A DNA stretch of 64,000 nt. It comes from Viridibacillus sp050278625. GTDB lineage: Bacteria > Bacillota > Bacilli > Bacillales_A > Planococcaceae. Positions 49,911 through 57,981 of the stretch are shown here, one piece after another (position 1 is the stretch's first letter; every line of letters begins with the position of its first letter). The stretch lies in the NCBI RefSeq assembly GCF_050278625.1, contig NZ_JBNNTI010000009.1, positions 43,650 to 107,649 on the forward strand, given 5' to 3'. A program made the position numbers and the translations under genes. A model generated the notes under the pieces. That model searched no databases. It was not told where the DNA came from and saw nothing but the letters and a program-made list of their open reading frames with translations.

Positions 49911-51635
49911 TTAAATTCTAGAAACATACAATTCATGTAATTTCGCTGAAAATTCATTTGTTGGTAATGGTTTACTGAAGTAGTATCCTTGGGCGAAGTC
50001 ACAAAGATTTTCACGAACTATACACAATTCTTCTTCCGTTTCTACACCTTCAGCAATCACTTGCATACTTAGAGCATGCGCTAATTTGATAATCGCTGTC
50101 ACCATTGCAACATTACTAAGCCCTGTTTTTAATCCTTGTATGAACGATTGGTCTATCTTCAATATATCGATTGGGAATTGTTTTAAATAGCTGAGTGAGG
50201 AATAGCCTGTACCAAAATCATCAATTGCAATAATTACACCTAGCGCCTTTATTTGATTAAACGTTTCAATTAATTCCTCTGTTTGATGCATTAAGCTCAT
50301 TTCCGTAATTTCCAACTCTAAATTTCTAGCAGGTAAACCTGTTTCTTGCAATACTTTACGTAAATTATGTACAAAATTTCTTTCCTTCAAATGAATTGGT
50401 GATATATTAACTGAAATACGAATATCTAGTTCATATTCATCAAGCCACTTCTTCATTTGTTTACAAGCTATTTTCAATGTGTACACACCGATTGAACTGA
50501 TTAATCCACATTCTTCTGCAAATGGGATAAACATAGCTGGAGAGATGAAGCCATAATCATTATCATACCAACGTATTAAACCTTCCATACCAATTAATTG
50601 ATTAGTTTCCAACTCGATTTTCGGCTGATAATACAATTGAATTTCATCTTGCTTTATTGCATGACGCAATTTTGTTTCTAAAAGTAGAAATTGATAATGA
50701 GAACTATTCATCGTATTTTCATATTGTATATAATAACTAGATTTATGCTTTTTTGCTTCAAGCAATGCGACGTTCGCACTTTTGACTAAGTCCTCTGGCG
50801 TGTTTGCATCAGAAGGGCTTGAGCATATGCCGATACTGACAGAAGAATAGAATTCAAATTGTTCAATTAGAAAACTGTCTTCAAAGTTAGCCATTATTTG
50901 ATGCGCCTTCCAAATGGCATGCTTTTCATTCTTCATAATAATGACGAATTTATCACCACTATATCGAAACAGTGACTTTTCATCGATACCGAGTCTTTTT
51001 AGACGAGTCGCCACTTCAATTAGAAATAAGTCACCCGTTAAGTAACCTAATCCGTCATTTATACTCTTAAAACGGTTAACATCCATCATTAAAAGTGACA
51101 ATGAAAAATCTTCTTTATGTGCGCTTTTAAATAAATCTGCCAATCGAATATTCAACATCCGACGGTTATATAAGCCTGTCAAATCGTCATGATAAGCAAA
51201 GAATTTCAGCTTTTTAATATTTTTTTGTTCTGTTACATCTGTTCGAATCGACACATATTGGTAAGGTGTACCTTTATCGTTTAAAAACGGTATAATCGTA
51301 GTCTGAACCCAATACAAACTACCGTCTTTTGCACGATTACAAATATCACCGCGCCATATTTCCCCGCTGCCAATTGTACACCATAATTCTTTAAAAAAGG
51401 CTTTTGAATGATGCCCTGAGTTCAACAAACGGTGATCTTGCCCGATTAGCTCACCTTTACTGTATTTAGAAATGGCACAAAAATGATTATTTACAAATGT
51501 AATGATACCTCGATTATCTGTTATAGCGACTATAATCGAGTGGTCTAATGCATGTTGAATATCTATTAATTGTTGGACTGTATACGAATCATCAAGTTGG
51601 CTTAGACCTGTCATTTGACTATAACTTTGGTCCAT
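49911..51635 (-). CDS. PAS-GGDEF-EAL protein, probable c-di-GMP phosphodiesterase
   Basis: 574 residues, soluble. PAS domain (about 24-137: ITDNRGIITFVNNHFCAISK, GEIWRGDICNRAKDGSLYWV), GGDEF-like domain (about 145-305) and EAL domain (about 318-565). The GGDEF site reads SGDKF (226-230), so cyclase activity is unlikely. The EAL signature reads EGLIRW (351-356), a tolerated variant; NISPIHL, EITEMSLM, IDDFGTGYSSLSYL, LKIDQSFI and VIAEGVETEEEL, which carry metal ligands and the general base, are intact. It is likely to cleave c-di-GMP under control of PAS and possibly of GTP binding by the dead GGDEF. A single gene. Confidence 0.9.
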   Translation of the reverse strand: MDQSYSQMTGLSQLDDSYTVQQLIDIQHALDHSIIVAITDNRGIITFVNNHFCAISKYSKGELIGQDHRLLNSGHHSKAFFKELWCTIGSGEIWRGDICNRAKDGSLYWVQTTIIPFLNDKGTPYQYVSIRTDVTEQKNIKKLKFFAYHDDLTGLYNRRMLNIRLADLFKSAHKEDFSLSLLMMDVNRFKSINDGLGYLTGDLFLIEVATRLKRLGIDEKSLFRYSGDKFVIIMKNEKHAIWKAHQIMANFEDSFLIEQFEFYSSVSIGICSSPSDANTPEDLVKSANVALLEAKKHKSSYYIQYENTMNSSHYQFLLLETKLRHAIKQDEIQLYYQPKIELETNQLIGMEGLIRWYDNDYGFISPAMFIPFAEECGLISSIGVYTLKIACKQMKKWLDEYELDIRISVNISPIHLKERNFVHNLRKVLQETGLPARNLELEITEMSLMHQTEELIETFNQIKALGVIIAIDDFGTGYSSLSYLKQFPIDILKIDQSFIQGLKTGLSNVAMVTAIIKLAHALSMQVIAEGVETEEELCIVRENLCDFAQGYYFSKPLPTNEFSAKLHELYVSRI

Positions 51636-52080
51636 ATGACCTCACTCCTAATCAGTTCGACATTGTTCGAGTACTTTCTCTCTTGGTATTATTTTACCAC
51701 ACCCAATATAAGGCTATTATCCAAATAAAAACAAAAGTCGAAAAGTCCTAAGTAAAAAAACATAAGTGTATTGAGCTAAAGAAAAATATTTCTATTATCA
51801 AATTTTTACACCTTTACTATAGTATATGTAGCATTTTAGAAGTATATTTTCTACAATATATAGGTTTATAACTGTAAAATAATTCAAAAACAACAAAAAT
51901 CAAATGAAATTAATAATAAACTTAGCTAGTTCCATTGTCTAGAATGCAAAAGTAGAAAAGAGAATTAGTGAGTTATAATTTTTTATTACCTATAAAAAAC
52001 ATTTAATTAACAACCATTTCATTTAAGCTTAATATATATAAAATCAAAAATTTTAGGTAATAATAACTATCATAATTTCA
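51636..52080. other. Long AT-rich upstream region
   Basis: 445 bp with no gene seen on either strand. The first bases hold the ribosome site and promoter of the PAS-GGDEF-EAL gene on the minus strand. The rest is AT-rich. Confidence 0.5.
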
Positions 52081-52113
52081 TTTAGTTTACATAATAATAT
52101 TATGTAAACTAAA
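52081..52113. repeat. 33-bp palindrome built of two XerD-like half-sites, copy 2
   Basis: The exact reverse complement of 41407-41439. Arms AGTTTACATAA (52084-52094) and TTATGTAAACT (52100-52110) around TAATA. Here the symmetry extends to TTCA/TGAA outside. It lies beyond the terminator of the GNAT gene, so it is not in an evident promoter. Confidence 0.7.
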
Positions 52114-52121
52114 TGAAAAAA

Positions 52122-52141
52122 AGACCATTTTCAATGGTCTC
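52122..52141 (-). terminator. Terminator of the GNAT gene
   Basis: On the minus strand AGACCATT-GAA-AATGGTCT followed by TTTTTTC. It overlaps the stop codon. Confidence 0.88.
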
Positions 52142-52688
52142 AACTACGTATTTTCCATTCTTCAACAAGGATGCTATAAACAGCATGATCTACAAAGTGA
52201 TCGTATAGCCACTCTGATTGACGACTAACACCTTCTAAAGTCATTCCTAAACGCTCAGGAATGGCTCTACTCTTGTTGTTTGCGATAGCAGCACGAATTT
52301 CTACTCGTTTTAGCTTGAGATTGTGAAAGGCATGATCTAGAAGCTTACGAACTGATTTGGTCATAAAACCTAGCCCTTCATAGTCTTTTGACAACCAATA
52401 ACCTAAGCTGGTAGACTTGTTTTGCCAATTTATATGGTGAAAGCCAATAACCCCTACGATTTTACCTTTATATACGATGGCAGTCTGGAAGCCATCATTA
52501 GCACTAAATTGCTTTAGACTTGATCGGATAAATTGTAATGTATCCTCTGCACTTTCATTTGAATCTATGAAGGGTAACCACTCTCTTAAACTCTCTTTTG
52601 ACCCTTTCATAACCGTAAAAAGCTCTTCTGCATCATACTCTTGCAACAGTTTAAGTTGCAATTGCTCATCAATTTGTATACTAAACAT
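52140..52688 (-). CDS. RimJ/RimL-type GNAT N-acetyltransferase
   Basis: 182 residues from ATG 52688 (AGGAGGT 6 bases upstream); the frame is open further up but without a ribosome site. ESLREWLPFIDSNESAEDTL, GVIGFHHINWQNKSTSLGYW, LSKDYEGLGFMTKSVRKLLD (acetyl-CoA loop), KRVEIRAAIANNKSRAIPER and LGMTLEGVSRQSEWLYDHFV fit the YdaF/RimL group that acetylates protein or peptide N-termini. The target is unknown. It follows the recombinase gene after 110 bp. Confidence 0.9.
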   Translation of the reverse strand: MFSIQIDEQLQLKLLQEYDAEELFTVMKGSKESLREWLPFIDSNESAEDTLQFIRSSLKQFSANDGFQTAIVYKGKIVGVIGFHHINWQNKSTSLGYWLSKDYEGLGFMTKSVRKLLDHAFHNLKLKRVEIRAAIANNKSRAIPERLGMTLEGVSRQSEWLYDHFVDHAVYSILVEEWKIRS

Positions 52689-52798
52689 TAATAACCTCCT
52701 ATATAAACGTAATAGTGATATTATAGAACTATTTATATGGTAATAAAATACAAAAACTACAATGTCGTTTAAAGTGCCGATTTTGCAGTATTTTATCA

Positions 52799-53755
52799 TT
52801 AAATAATCTGATTGAACGGATTATTTTCAATCACTTGCTGGATTTCTTTATCTTCTACATGCGTATAAATCTGCGTTGTAGAAACGCTTGAATGGCCTAA
52901 AATTTGCTGCAGACTACGTATATCTGCCCCGCTTTTATACATCATCGTCGCTGATGTGTGTCGTAATTTATGTGGTGTTAACTTTGTTTTATTCAATCCC
53001 GATTGCTCGTTAATCTCTTTTACAATTTTCGCGACACGTTGTCTTGTTAAGCGTGTTCCTTTTTGAGAAAGGAATAATGATTCATTGGTATCAGCGCCTT
53101 TAATAGCATAGCGTTCTTTCTTTATATACCGAGAAAGGGCATTTAGACAAGCTTCATTTAAGAAAACCGTCCTTTCCTTATCCCCTTTACCAGTAACGGT
53201 TAAATAGTCACCTTGAATAGAAGTTAAATTCAATTTACATAGCTCTGTAACACGAATACCTAGATTTAAAAAGAATGTAATCATGCAATAATTACGATAG
53301 TAATGTGTGGATTCCTTTATACCATCTATGAAAACTCTAGCTTCCTCCATCGTCATATATATCGGTTGTCGCTTCCCTATTTTGGGGGATTCTAGCTCAC
53401 TTGCAGGGTTTTCTTCTATTAAATGACGTTTAGTTTTTAAATAATTGAAAAAAGATTTTAAAGTAGCTCCTTTTCGAGCTCTAGCATGAGCACTATTATG
53501 TCGTTGCTCCTCACAGTATGCTAAAAACAAGTACATGTCCTCTAATGATATTTCTCTAATAAAATCAATTGTTATATCTGATATATCAATTTGGTTTAGA
53601 AACTTTATATCCATATCTTTCTGTACTGCTTTTAAGAATCTAAAAAATAATAATAAGTCATATTCGTATTCTTCACGTGTTCTTTTCGATTTACCTTTAA
53701 TAGTTGTTAAATAGACTAAGAAATCTTTCATTACTTTCGGGTATGTAATTGGCAA
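52799..53755 (-). CDS. Xer-type tyrosine recombinase
   Basis: 318 residues. N-terminal SAM-like core-binding domain (about 5-110) and C-terminal catalytic domain with all active residues: Arg168 (NLGIRVTELCKL), Lys190 (TGKGDKERTV), His262 and Arg265 (TPHKLRHTSATMM), His288 (QILGHSS) and Tyr297 (TTQIYTH). Length and lack of extra domains fit XerC/XerD rather than a phage integrase. It is probably a third Xer beside the housekeeping pair, but the window cannot show that. AAGAGGTGATGAAT precedes the start. Two XerD-like palindromes lie 0.7 and 11.4 kb away. Confidence 0.88.
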   Translation of the reverse strand: MPITYPKVMKDFLVYLTTIKGKSKRTREEYEYDLLLFFRFLKAVQKDMDIKFLNQIDISDITIDFIREISLEDMYLFLAYCEEQRHNSAHARARKGATLKSFFNYLKTKRHLIEENPASELESPKIGKRQPIYMTMEEARVFIDGIKESTHYYRNYCMITFFLNLGIRVTELCKLNLTSIQGDYLTVTGKGDKERTVFLNEACLNALSRYIKKERYAIKGADTNESLFLSQKGTRLTRQRVAKIVKEINEQSGLNKTKLTPHKLRHTSATMMYKSGADIRSLQQILGHSSVSTTQIYTHVEDKEIQQVIENNPFNQII

Positions 53756-53788
53756 AATTCATCACCTCTTTTACTACTATTTTAACAC

Positions 53789-53826
53789 AAATAAGGTTCC
53801 CAAATGTGTATTTGGGAACCTTATTT
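53789..53826. terminator. Perfect hairpin upstream of the recombinase gene
   Basis: AATAAGGTTCCCAAAT-GTGT-ATTTGGGAACCTTATT, 17-bp perfect stem about 33 bp before the recombinase start. A/T tracts flank both sides. It may be a terminator of an upstream transcript or a structural signal. Confidence 0.6.
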
Positions 53827-54067
53827 AAAAAACATTTTTTATAAGAATATTACTTTCAAAAACAACCAAATATACCCAAAATTTAGGTTGCTTCAAATTT
53901 GCTCTCAGACGATTCGAGATTACAAAATCCACATTACTATCCGTCTCGAATTGCATTAGATTTTCGTGTTTTTTTCCCCTCTTTTAGTATTAACTAAGGT
54001 TAAATATAAAAAGTATTTAATATTAGTTAATAATTGGAATGTGTGTTTAGAATAGAAAGGTATCAAA

Positions 54068-54247
54068 ATGAGGTTTTTCTCGAAAAGTCGTAAGAAAGTT
54101 GATTGTGGCATGCTTGAAAGTATCAAGAAAATCACAAGAAACATACGATTTAATTTAGGAAAAGGGAATTTTATAGGTGCAGTTAAAGTTGCTCATAAAC
54201 TAAAATTGACTACAATAATTGATGATAATAGAGGGAGAAGATCGTAA
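54068..54247 (+). CDS. Small basic protein of unknown function
   Basis: 59 residues: MRFFSKSRKKVDCGMLESIK, KITRNIRFNLGKGNFIGAVK, VAHKLKLTTIIDDNRGRRS. AAAGG lies 7 bases before ATG 54068. Strongly basic and without a membrane segment, it could bind nucleic acid or be a spore protein. I recognise no family, and there is no terminator close by, so the call rests on start signals and codon-like composition. From 53827 to 54067 nothing else is seen. Confidence 0.35.
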   Translation: MRFFSKSRKKVDCGMLESIKKITRNIRFNLGKGNFIGAVKVAHKLKLTTIIDDNRGRRS

Positions 54248-54640
54248 TGTTATAAATAACTTTTATAACAATATGTGTATTTTATGTTCTATAAAAGTTA
54301 AAATAATATAACTTATATTTTAGTAATTATTATACTTAAATTTACATAAAAAATAATAATTGAATTTCACTTCTATATTTACAATTTATTTTAATTTAAT
54401 ATAAATAATGTTATTTATGAATGAAGGATTCTGAAATTTTATTTTAAAAGAAATATATGAATACTATAAATGTAAAAATAAATGACAAGTCAAATAATAT
54501 AGGAAGATCAGACTAGATTGAAATTGAATCGATGATCATGGAGATGAAATTTCCAAAAAAGGATCTTGAGTGGAGATCAAAGCGAAGGAAAATTTTAACC
54601 TTTGTACACAAAGATGCAAAAAGAGGGAGTAATACTAAAC
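54248..54640. other. AT-rich stretch with no gene
   Basis: Very AT-rich, with a purine-rich part (54500-54630) that contains short open stretches but no start signal. No gene is supported. Confidence 0.4.
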
Positions 54641-54667
54641 AACCCCACACAAAATAGTGCGGGGTTT
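54641..54667 (-). terminator. Terminator of the 54672 MBL gene
   Basis: AACCCCRCACA-like stem: AACCCCACAC ... GTGCGGGGTTT, followed on the minus strand by GTTTAGTATT. Confidence 0.7.
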
Positions 54668-54671
54668 ACAA

Positions 54672-55649
54672 TTATAGTGCTATATAGTGCCAAACGCCAT
54701 TTTGTAATGATTTCTTTAAACGTCCTTCTTCTTCTAAATAATCTAAGTAGCCTATGACTTCTGACATGACGAGTGAAAACTCTGAATTGTACTTGTGTCG
54801 ATATAAATCTTGGGCAATTTCTTTCGGATGATGTATTCCTTCTTTTATGACTGAATATAAACGGTTCGCTTTATGTTGCATCCTATCAAGTTTATTTGAA
54901 ATGACACTTTGATGATCTTCTATTATTTCTTGATGCCCCGCGAAAAGATATTCTACATATAAATGCTGTATTCTTTTTAAAGAATGCTTTAGTTGACTTA
55001 CAGTATGTAGACGGTTGCCTTTTACATCTGGATCTACAATTGCATTTGATGAAGTAGTTTTTAATACAACATCCCCAGCAAATAACAACTTCCTATCTTC
55101 GTCATAAAAACTAATAGAATCAGCAGAATGACCGGGAGTTTCTATAACTTGCATGCCTAAGATGCTATCCCCTTCCCCTAATGGTCGAATTACCGTTTGA
55201 AGAGCTTGTTCTTTTTGAGAATCAATTGTCTGTTGCAGTTTTTTAAGACGGGGCTGCGCTTCTTCTATGCATCCCATTGATATGTATAGTTCAGTAAAAA
55301 ATTGCTTCCTCATTAAGAGAAATTCTTGGTCCACCATAAGACGAGGAATGGCTTCATAATGTGCATAAACGGGGATGTCTTTTTGCTGTAGAATCCAATT
55401 GACTAATCCGACATGATCTTCATGGTGATGCGTTAAAAAAATGCGAGATAAATCACTTATATGATAGCCTTTTTCTGATAATGTTAAAGTAAGTGCTTCT
55501 TTATACTTCTTTGTATTAATTCCCGCATCTATTAATGATAGTGAATCACCGTCATCTAATATATAGCTATTAATCGTACCTACGTTACTATACCTTGTAG
55601 GTACAATGATTGGATAAACTGAACGAGAATTTTTCTGTATACTTATCAA
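54672..55649 (-). CDS. Metallo-beta-lactamase-fold hydrolase with C-terminal helical tail
   Basis: 325 residues from TTG 55649 (AGGAAG 8 bases upstream; GTG 55658 overlaps that ribosome site). Metal-site motifs: FLTHHHEDHVGLV, IETPGHSADSISFY, LLFAGDVVL and YLFAGHQEII. After about residue 230 comes a helical tail (VISNKLDRMQHKANRLYSVI, HHPKEIAQDLYRHKYNSEFS, VIGYLDYLEEEGRLKKSL), a winged-helix-like module common in YqgX/MBL relatives with unknown substrate. It has the same plan as the MBL gene at 17376 but is not a close copy. Confidence 0.85.
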   Translation of the reverse strand: MISIQKNSRSVYPIIVPTRYSNVGTINSYILDDGDSLSLIDAGINTKKYKEALTLTLSEKGYHISDLSRIFLTHHHEDHVGLVNWILQQKDIPVYAHYEAIPRLMVDQEFLLMRKQFFTELYISMGCIEEAQPRLKKLQQTIDSQKEQALQTVIRPLGEGDSILGMQVIETPGHSADSISFYDEDRKLLFAGDVVLKTTSSNAIVDPDVKGNRLHTVSQLKHSLKRIQHLYVEYLFAGHQEIIEDHQSVISNKLDRMQHKANRLYSVIKEGIHHPKEIAQDLYRHKYNSEFSLVMSEVIGYLDYLEEEGRLKKSLQNGVWHYIAL

Positions 55650-55775
55650 ACCTGTCACTTCCTATCTAAGAATGTTTACTATACCGTTTATAGTATAGAA
55701 ATTTCATGATTATGAAAACAAAAAAGATTGCTATAGTATTTAGAGGTCACTGAAAAACTTACGTGTTTGTGCATA

Positions 55776-56175
55776 CTATAAATTATCCTTTCCTGAATAG
55801 GCTGTGTCGCCAATAACTGTATCAATTTCCATGCCAGTATCTTTACTTTTCTCTACTAATTCTTGTAGGTAATGTCCGTCACTTTTTTCACCTGTTGTCA
55901 CAACTGCCGCTGTAATAATTCGTTCATCACTCATCGCAATGTGCGTTTTGAATCCAAAGAAAGAAGAATCGGCTGATTTATGTCCTATTCGAGCATCTGG
56001 ATCGTAGGAGTAATTTAGTTGTAAGTCATAATCTTCGATGACTTCTTTGAGGACGTTTATTTCTCTTTTACGGCAGGGACCTGATTTTGGATTGTTTCTA
56101 CAATTTCCACGACTTGAAGATAATAGTCTAATTCCTCTGTGATTTCATTTGAAGTTGGTTTTAATGGAAATTTTT
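55776..56175 (-). mobile_element. IS1182-family transposase remnant
   Basis: Minus strand: SNEITEELDYYLQVVEIVET, a frame change, then VLKEVIEDYDLQLNYSYDPD, ARIGHKSADSSFFGFKTHIA, MSDERIITAAVVTTGEKSDG, MEIDTVIGDTAYSGKDNL and stop at 55776. DPDARxGxKxxxxxFFGYKTHIA and VIGDTAYSGKEN are IS1182/DDE_Tnp_1 motifs. Both ends of the transposase are missing and a frameshift is present, so it is dead. Confidence 0.85.
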
Positions 56176-56224
56176 CTTTTATTATTATATAAAGGGGTAG
56201 GTGTGAATTGGAAAGAATGAAAAA

Positions 56225-56420
56225 CTCAGAAAAACTTTAAAACTAGTTGATTGGAGTGCAGGCGGCGACTCCTTAGGGAACTAGCGAACATCTTGAGACC
56301 CCGCAGGAGCGTTAGCGAAGAGGAGGCTCAAGGTTCGCCCCCAGGAAAGCGTCTGCCGGAACGGAAATTAACGGCATCGAAGAAAAAAAGGCAGAAACGA
56401 TTAATCGTTTCCGCCATTCA
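56225..56420. repeat. Dispersed GC-rich repeat element of Bacillaceae
   Basis: A GC-rich block with GTGCAGGCGGCGACTCC, GACCCCGCAGGAGCGTTAGC, GAGGAGGCTCAAGG and GGAAAGCGTCTGCCGG, ending in the hairpin AGAAACGATTAATCGTTTC. This pattern (GGCGGCGACTCC ... CCCCGCAGGAGCG ... GGAAAGCG) recurs in many Bacillaceae genomes as a structured repeat. A frame of 65 codons inside (56251-56448, rich in Arg) is an artefact of the repeat. Confidence 0.7.
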
Positions 56421-56574
56421 TTTTATGGACTTTTTTAGTGCCCTTTAGTATTTAAGCAGTCTTTTTTATAGTTTTGAAAAGTACTGGCTTTTACTTAGAT
56501 ATCATTAGTAGTATGAAATTAAGTTAAGTATAGTTAAATAGTGGAGATATTGTATAACTTCATGGCTATCCTTT

Positions 56575-57051
56575 TCATCTTACTTTTTTCAAAATATATA
56601 GCTTTCCAGACTGTTCATTTAACACAGCTACTGTAAAGTCGTAGTTCTTACTTTTTATAATGTCCTGAATAGAATCATCATTCTCATTGTTATTAAAGTA
56701 GTAGTTGCCCTTCTTTTCATCTGTTGGTAGAACGTATTGATTTTGCTTAGCTACTAATTGTTGGAACTCCTCATTAGCAGGTAATGGTTTCCACTTGTCA
56801 TGCTCTGCAATTGATTCCTTAAACTTCTTAATTTGCTTTCTTTTCAAATGATATTCAGCATAAAATTCTCCGTTAGTTTTGAACTGCTTATGTCTATCAC
56901 TTTTAGATACAAGTACAGCACCCTTGGGAATTTTCACTTCAATCATTTGTTCTGCATGCCTAGTAATGTTGGAATGTACAATTAAAAAATAATATCCTAC
57001 TAAGACAAAAATTAATAGTGCTCCTGTTAATATGATTATTTTCTTTGACAA
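56575..57051 (-). CDS. Membrane-anchored hypothetical protein
   Basis: 158 residues. One N-terminal helix (about 4-24: IIILTGALLIFVLVGYYFLI) and an external charged part with HLKRKQIKKFKESIAEHDKW, PLPANEEFQQLVAKQNQYVL, KGNYYFNNNENDDSIQDIIK and YDFTVAVLNEQSGKLYILKK. It may be the third gene of a leftward MerR-GNAT operon, 27 bp past the GNAT stop. I recognise no family. A strong ribosome site was not found in the short gap. Confidence 0.65.
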   Translation of the reverse strand: MSKKIIILTGALLIFVLVGYYFLIVHSNITRHAEQMIEVKIPKGAVLVSKSDRHKQFKTNGEFYAEYHLKRKQIKKFKESIAEHDKWKPLPANEEFQQLVAKQNQYVLPTDEKKGNYYFNNNENDDSIQDIIKSKNYDFTVAVLNEQSGKLYILKKVR

Positions 57052-57078
57052 TACAAACGCCCACCTTAAACTGACTTA

Positions 57079-57951
57079 TTAAGTCGTTTTAATAAATTGA
57101 TAATAGATCATTTCATCAGTTACTTTGAAACCTGCATCTGTAAAGACATTCAACTGTTCATCTATGTCAAGAAACAGTTCAGTCTGTTTAAATGGATGAT
57201 AGGAAAAGATATGCTGCAATGATTTCCGTAATAACTTTGTACACTTTTCTTTTGATAAGCTTTGAAATGTAAAATGATGAATTTCGCCCACATAGTGAAT
57301 GGGTTCAACTCTTATATATGCATACCCCGAAATGTTATGTACTTCATCTATGTAGAAAAATAGTTTTTGGTCCTCATTTAACGTTGATGTGAAATTAAGC
57401 CATTGATCCTCTTCTATTTGCAGGAAGTTACAAAAAGATTTATGAAATGGATGAACATCCGATTGTATTTCAGATGTGTCTTCATAAAAAAGGTTTTCAA
57501 TAGAATCTTTCATCGCTTTTGAAAAAAACATTCGTTTCACTTCATTTGCCTGTAGCTTTAATAATAATTGACGAATACTAAAATTATTTTCATTGACGAG
57601 AAATTCAAATGTTTCCAGCTCAGCTGGCATGTCCTCATTTAGTGCTAACCACATATCTTCTGCCAAAAACGGATATTTGTCAAGATATTTAACAAAAGGG
57701 CCACAAACTTTTGCTTTGTTCAAATTCAGATAAATATCGAAACCAAGTGCACCGACAATTTCTCCATTATCATACGCCACTACAAACGATTCTTTTAATG
57801 GTAAGTCAGAGAAATAATAAGTAAGTTTGGAATGAATAGTATGTCGTTCTAAACTACAAAAGCCAACATGATGTTCCTTGCGATTATTCATCATTTCTAA
57901 AAATACCGCTAGCAAGGGTATGTCCGTTGGTCGTTGAATTTGTACTGTCAA
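57079..57951 (-). CDS. Two-domain GNAT-like protein
   Basis: 290 residues if translation begins at TTG 57951 (GGGGG 9 bases upstream); TTG 57975 is the alternative, giving 298. The first half carries ESFVVAYDNGEIVGALGFDI, LNLNKAKVCGPFVKYLDKYP and LAEDMWLALNE; the second half YIRVEPIHYVGEIHHFTFQS, EKCTKLLRKSLQHIFSYHPF and LDIDEQLNVFTDAGFKVTDE. Both follow the beta-alpha order of GNAT folds, but the acetyl-CoA loop (Q/RxxGxG/A) is poor in each, so activity is uncertain. It starts close behind the MerR gene, so it is probably in its operon. Confidence 0.65.
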   Translation of the reverse strand: MTVQIQRPTDIPLLAVFLEMMNNRKEHHVGFCSLERHTIHSKLTYYFSDLPLKESFVVAYDNGEIVGALGFDIYLNLNKAKVCGPFVKYLDKYPFLAEDMWLALNEDMPAELETFEFLVNENNFSIRQLLLKLQANEVKRMFFSKAMKDSIENLFYEDTSEIQSDVHPFHKSFCNFLQIEEDQWLNFTSTLNEDQKLFFYIDEVHNISGYAYIRVEPIHYVGEIHHFTFQSLSKEKCTKLLRKSLQHIFSYHPFKQTELFLDIDEQLNVFTDAGFKVTDEMIYYQFIKTT

Positions 57952-57981
57952 TTGATGAATCCCCCATAGCGCCAATGGATA

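Noticed and set aside
52799..53755. Prophage or integrative element marked by the recombinase
   Set aside because: No phage, conjugation or att duplication genes flank it; only the palindromes suggest mobility.
56251..56448. 65-codon Arg-rich frame
   Set aside because: It lies inside the dispersed GC-rich repeat; such frames recur wherever the repeat does.
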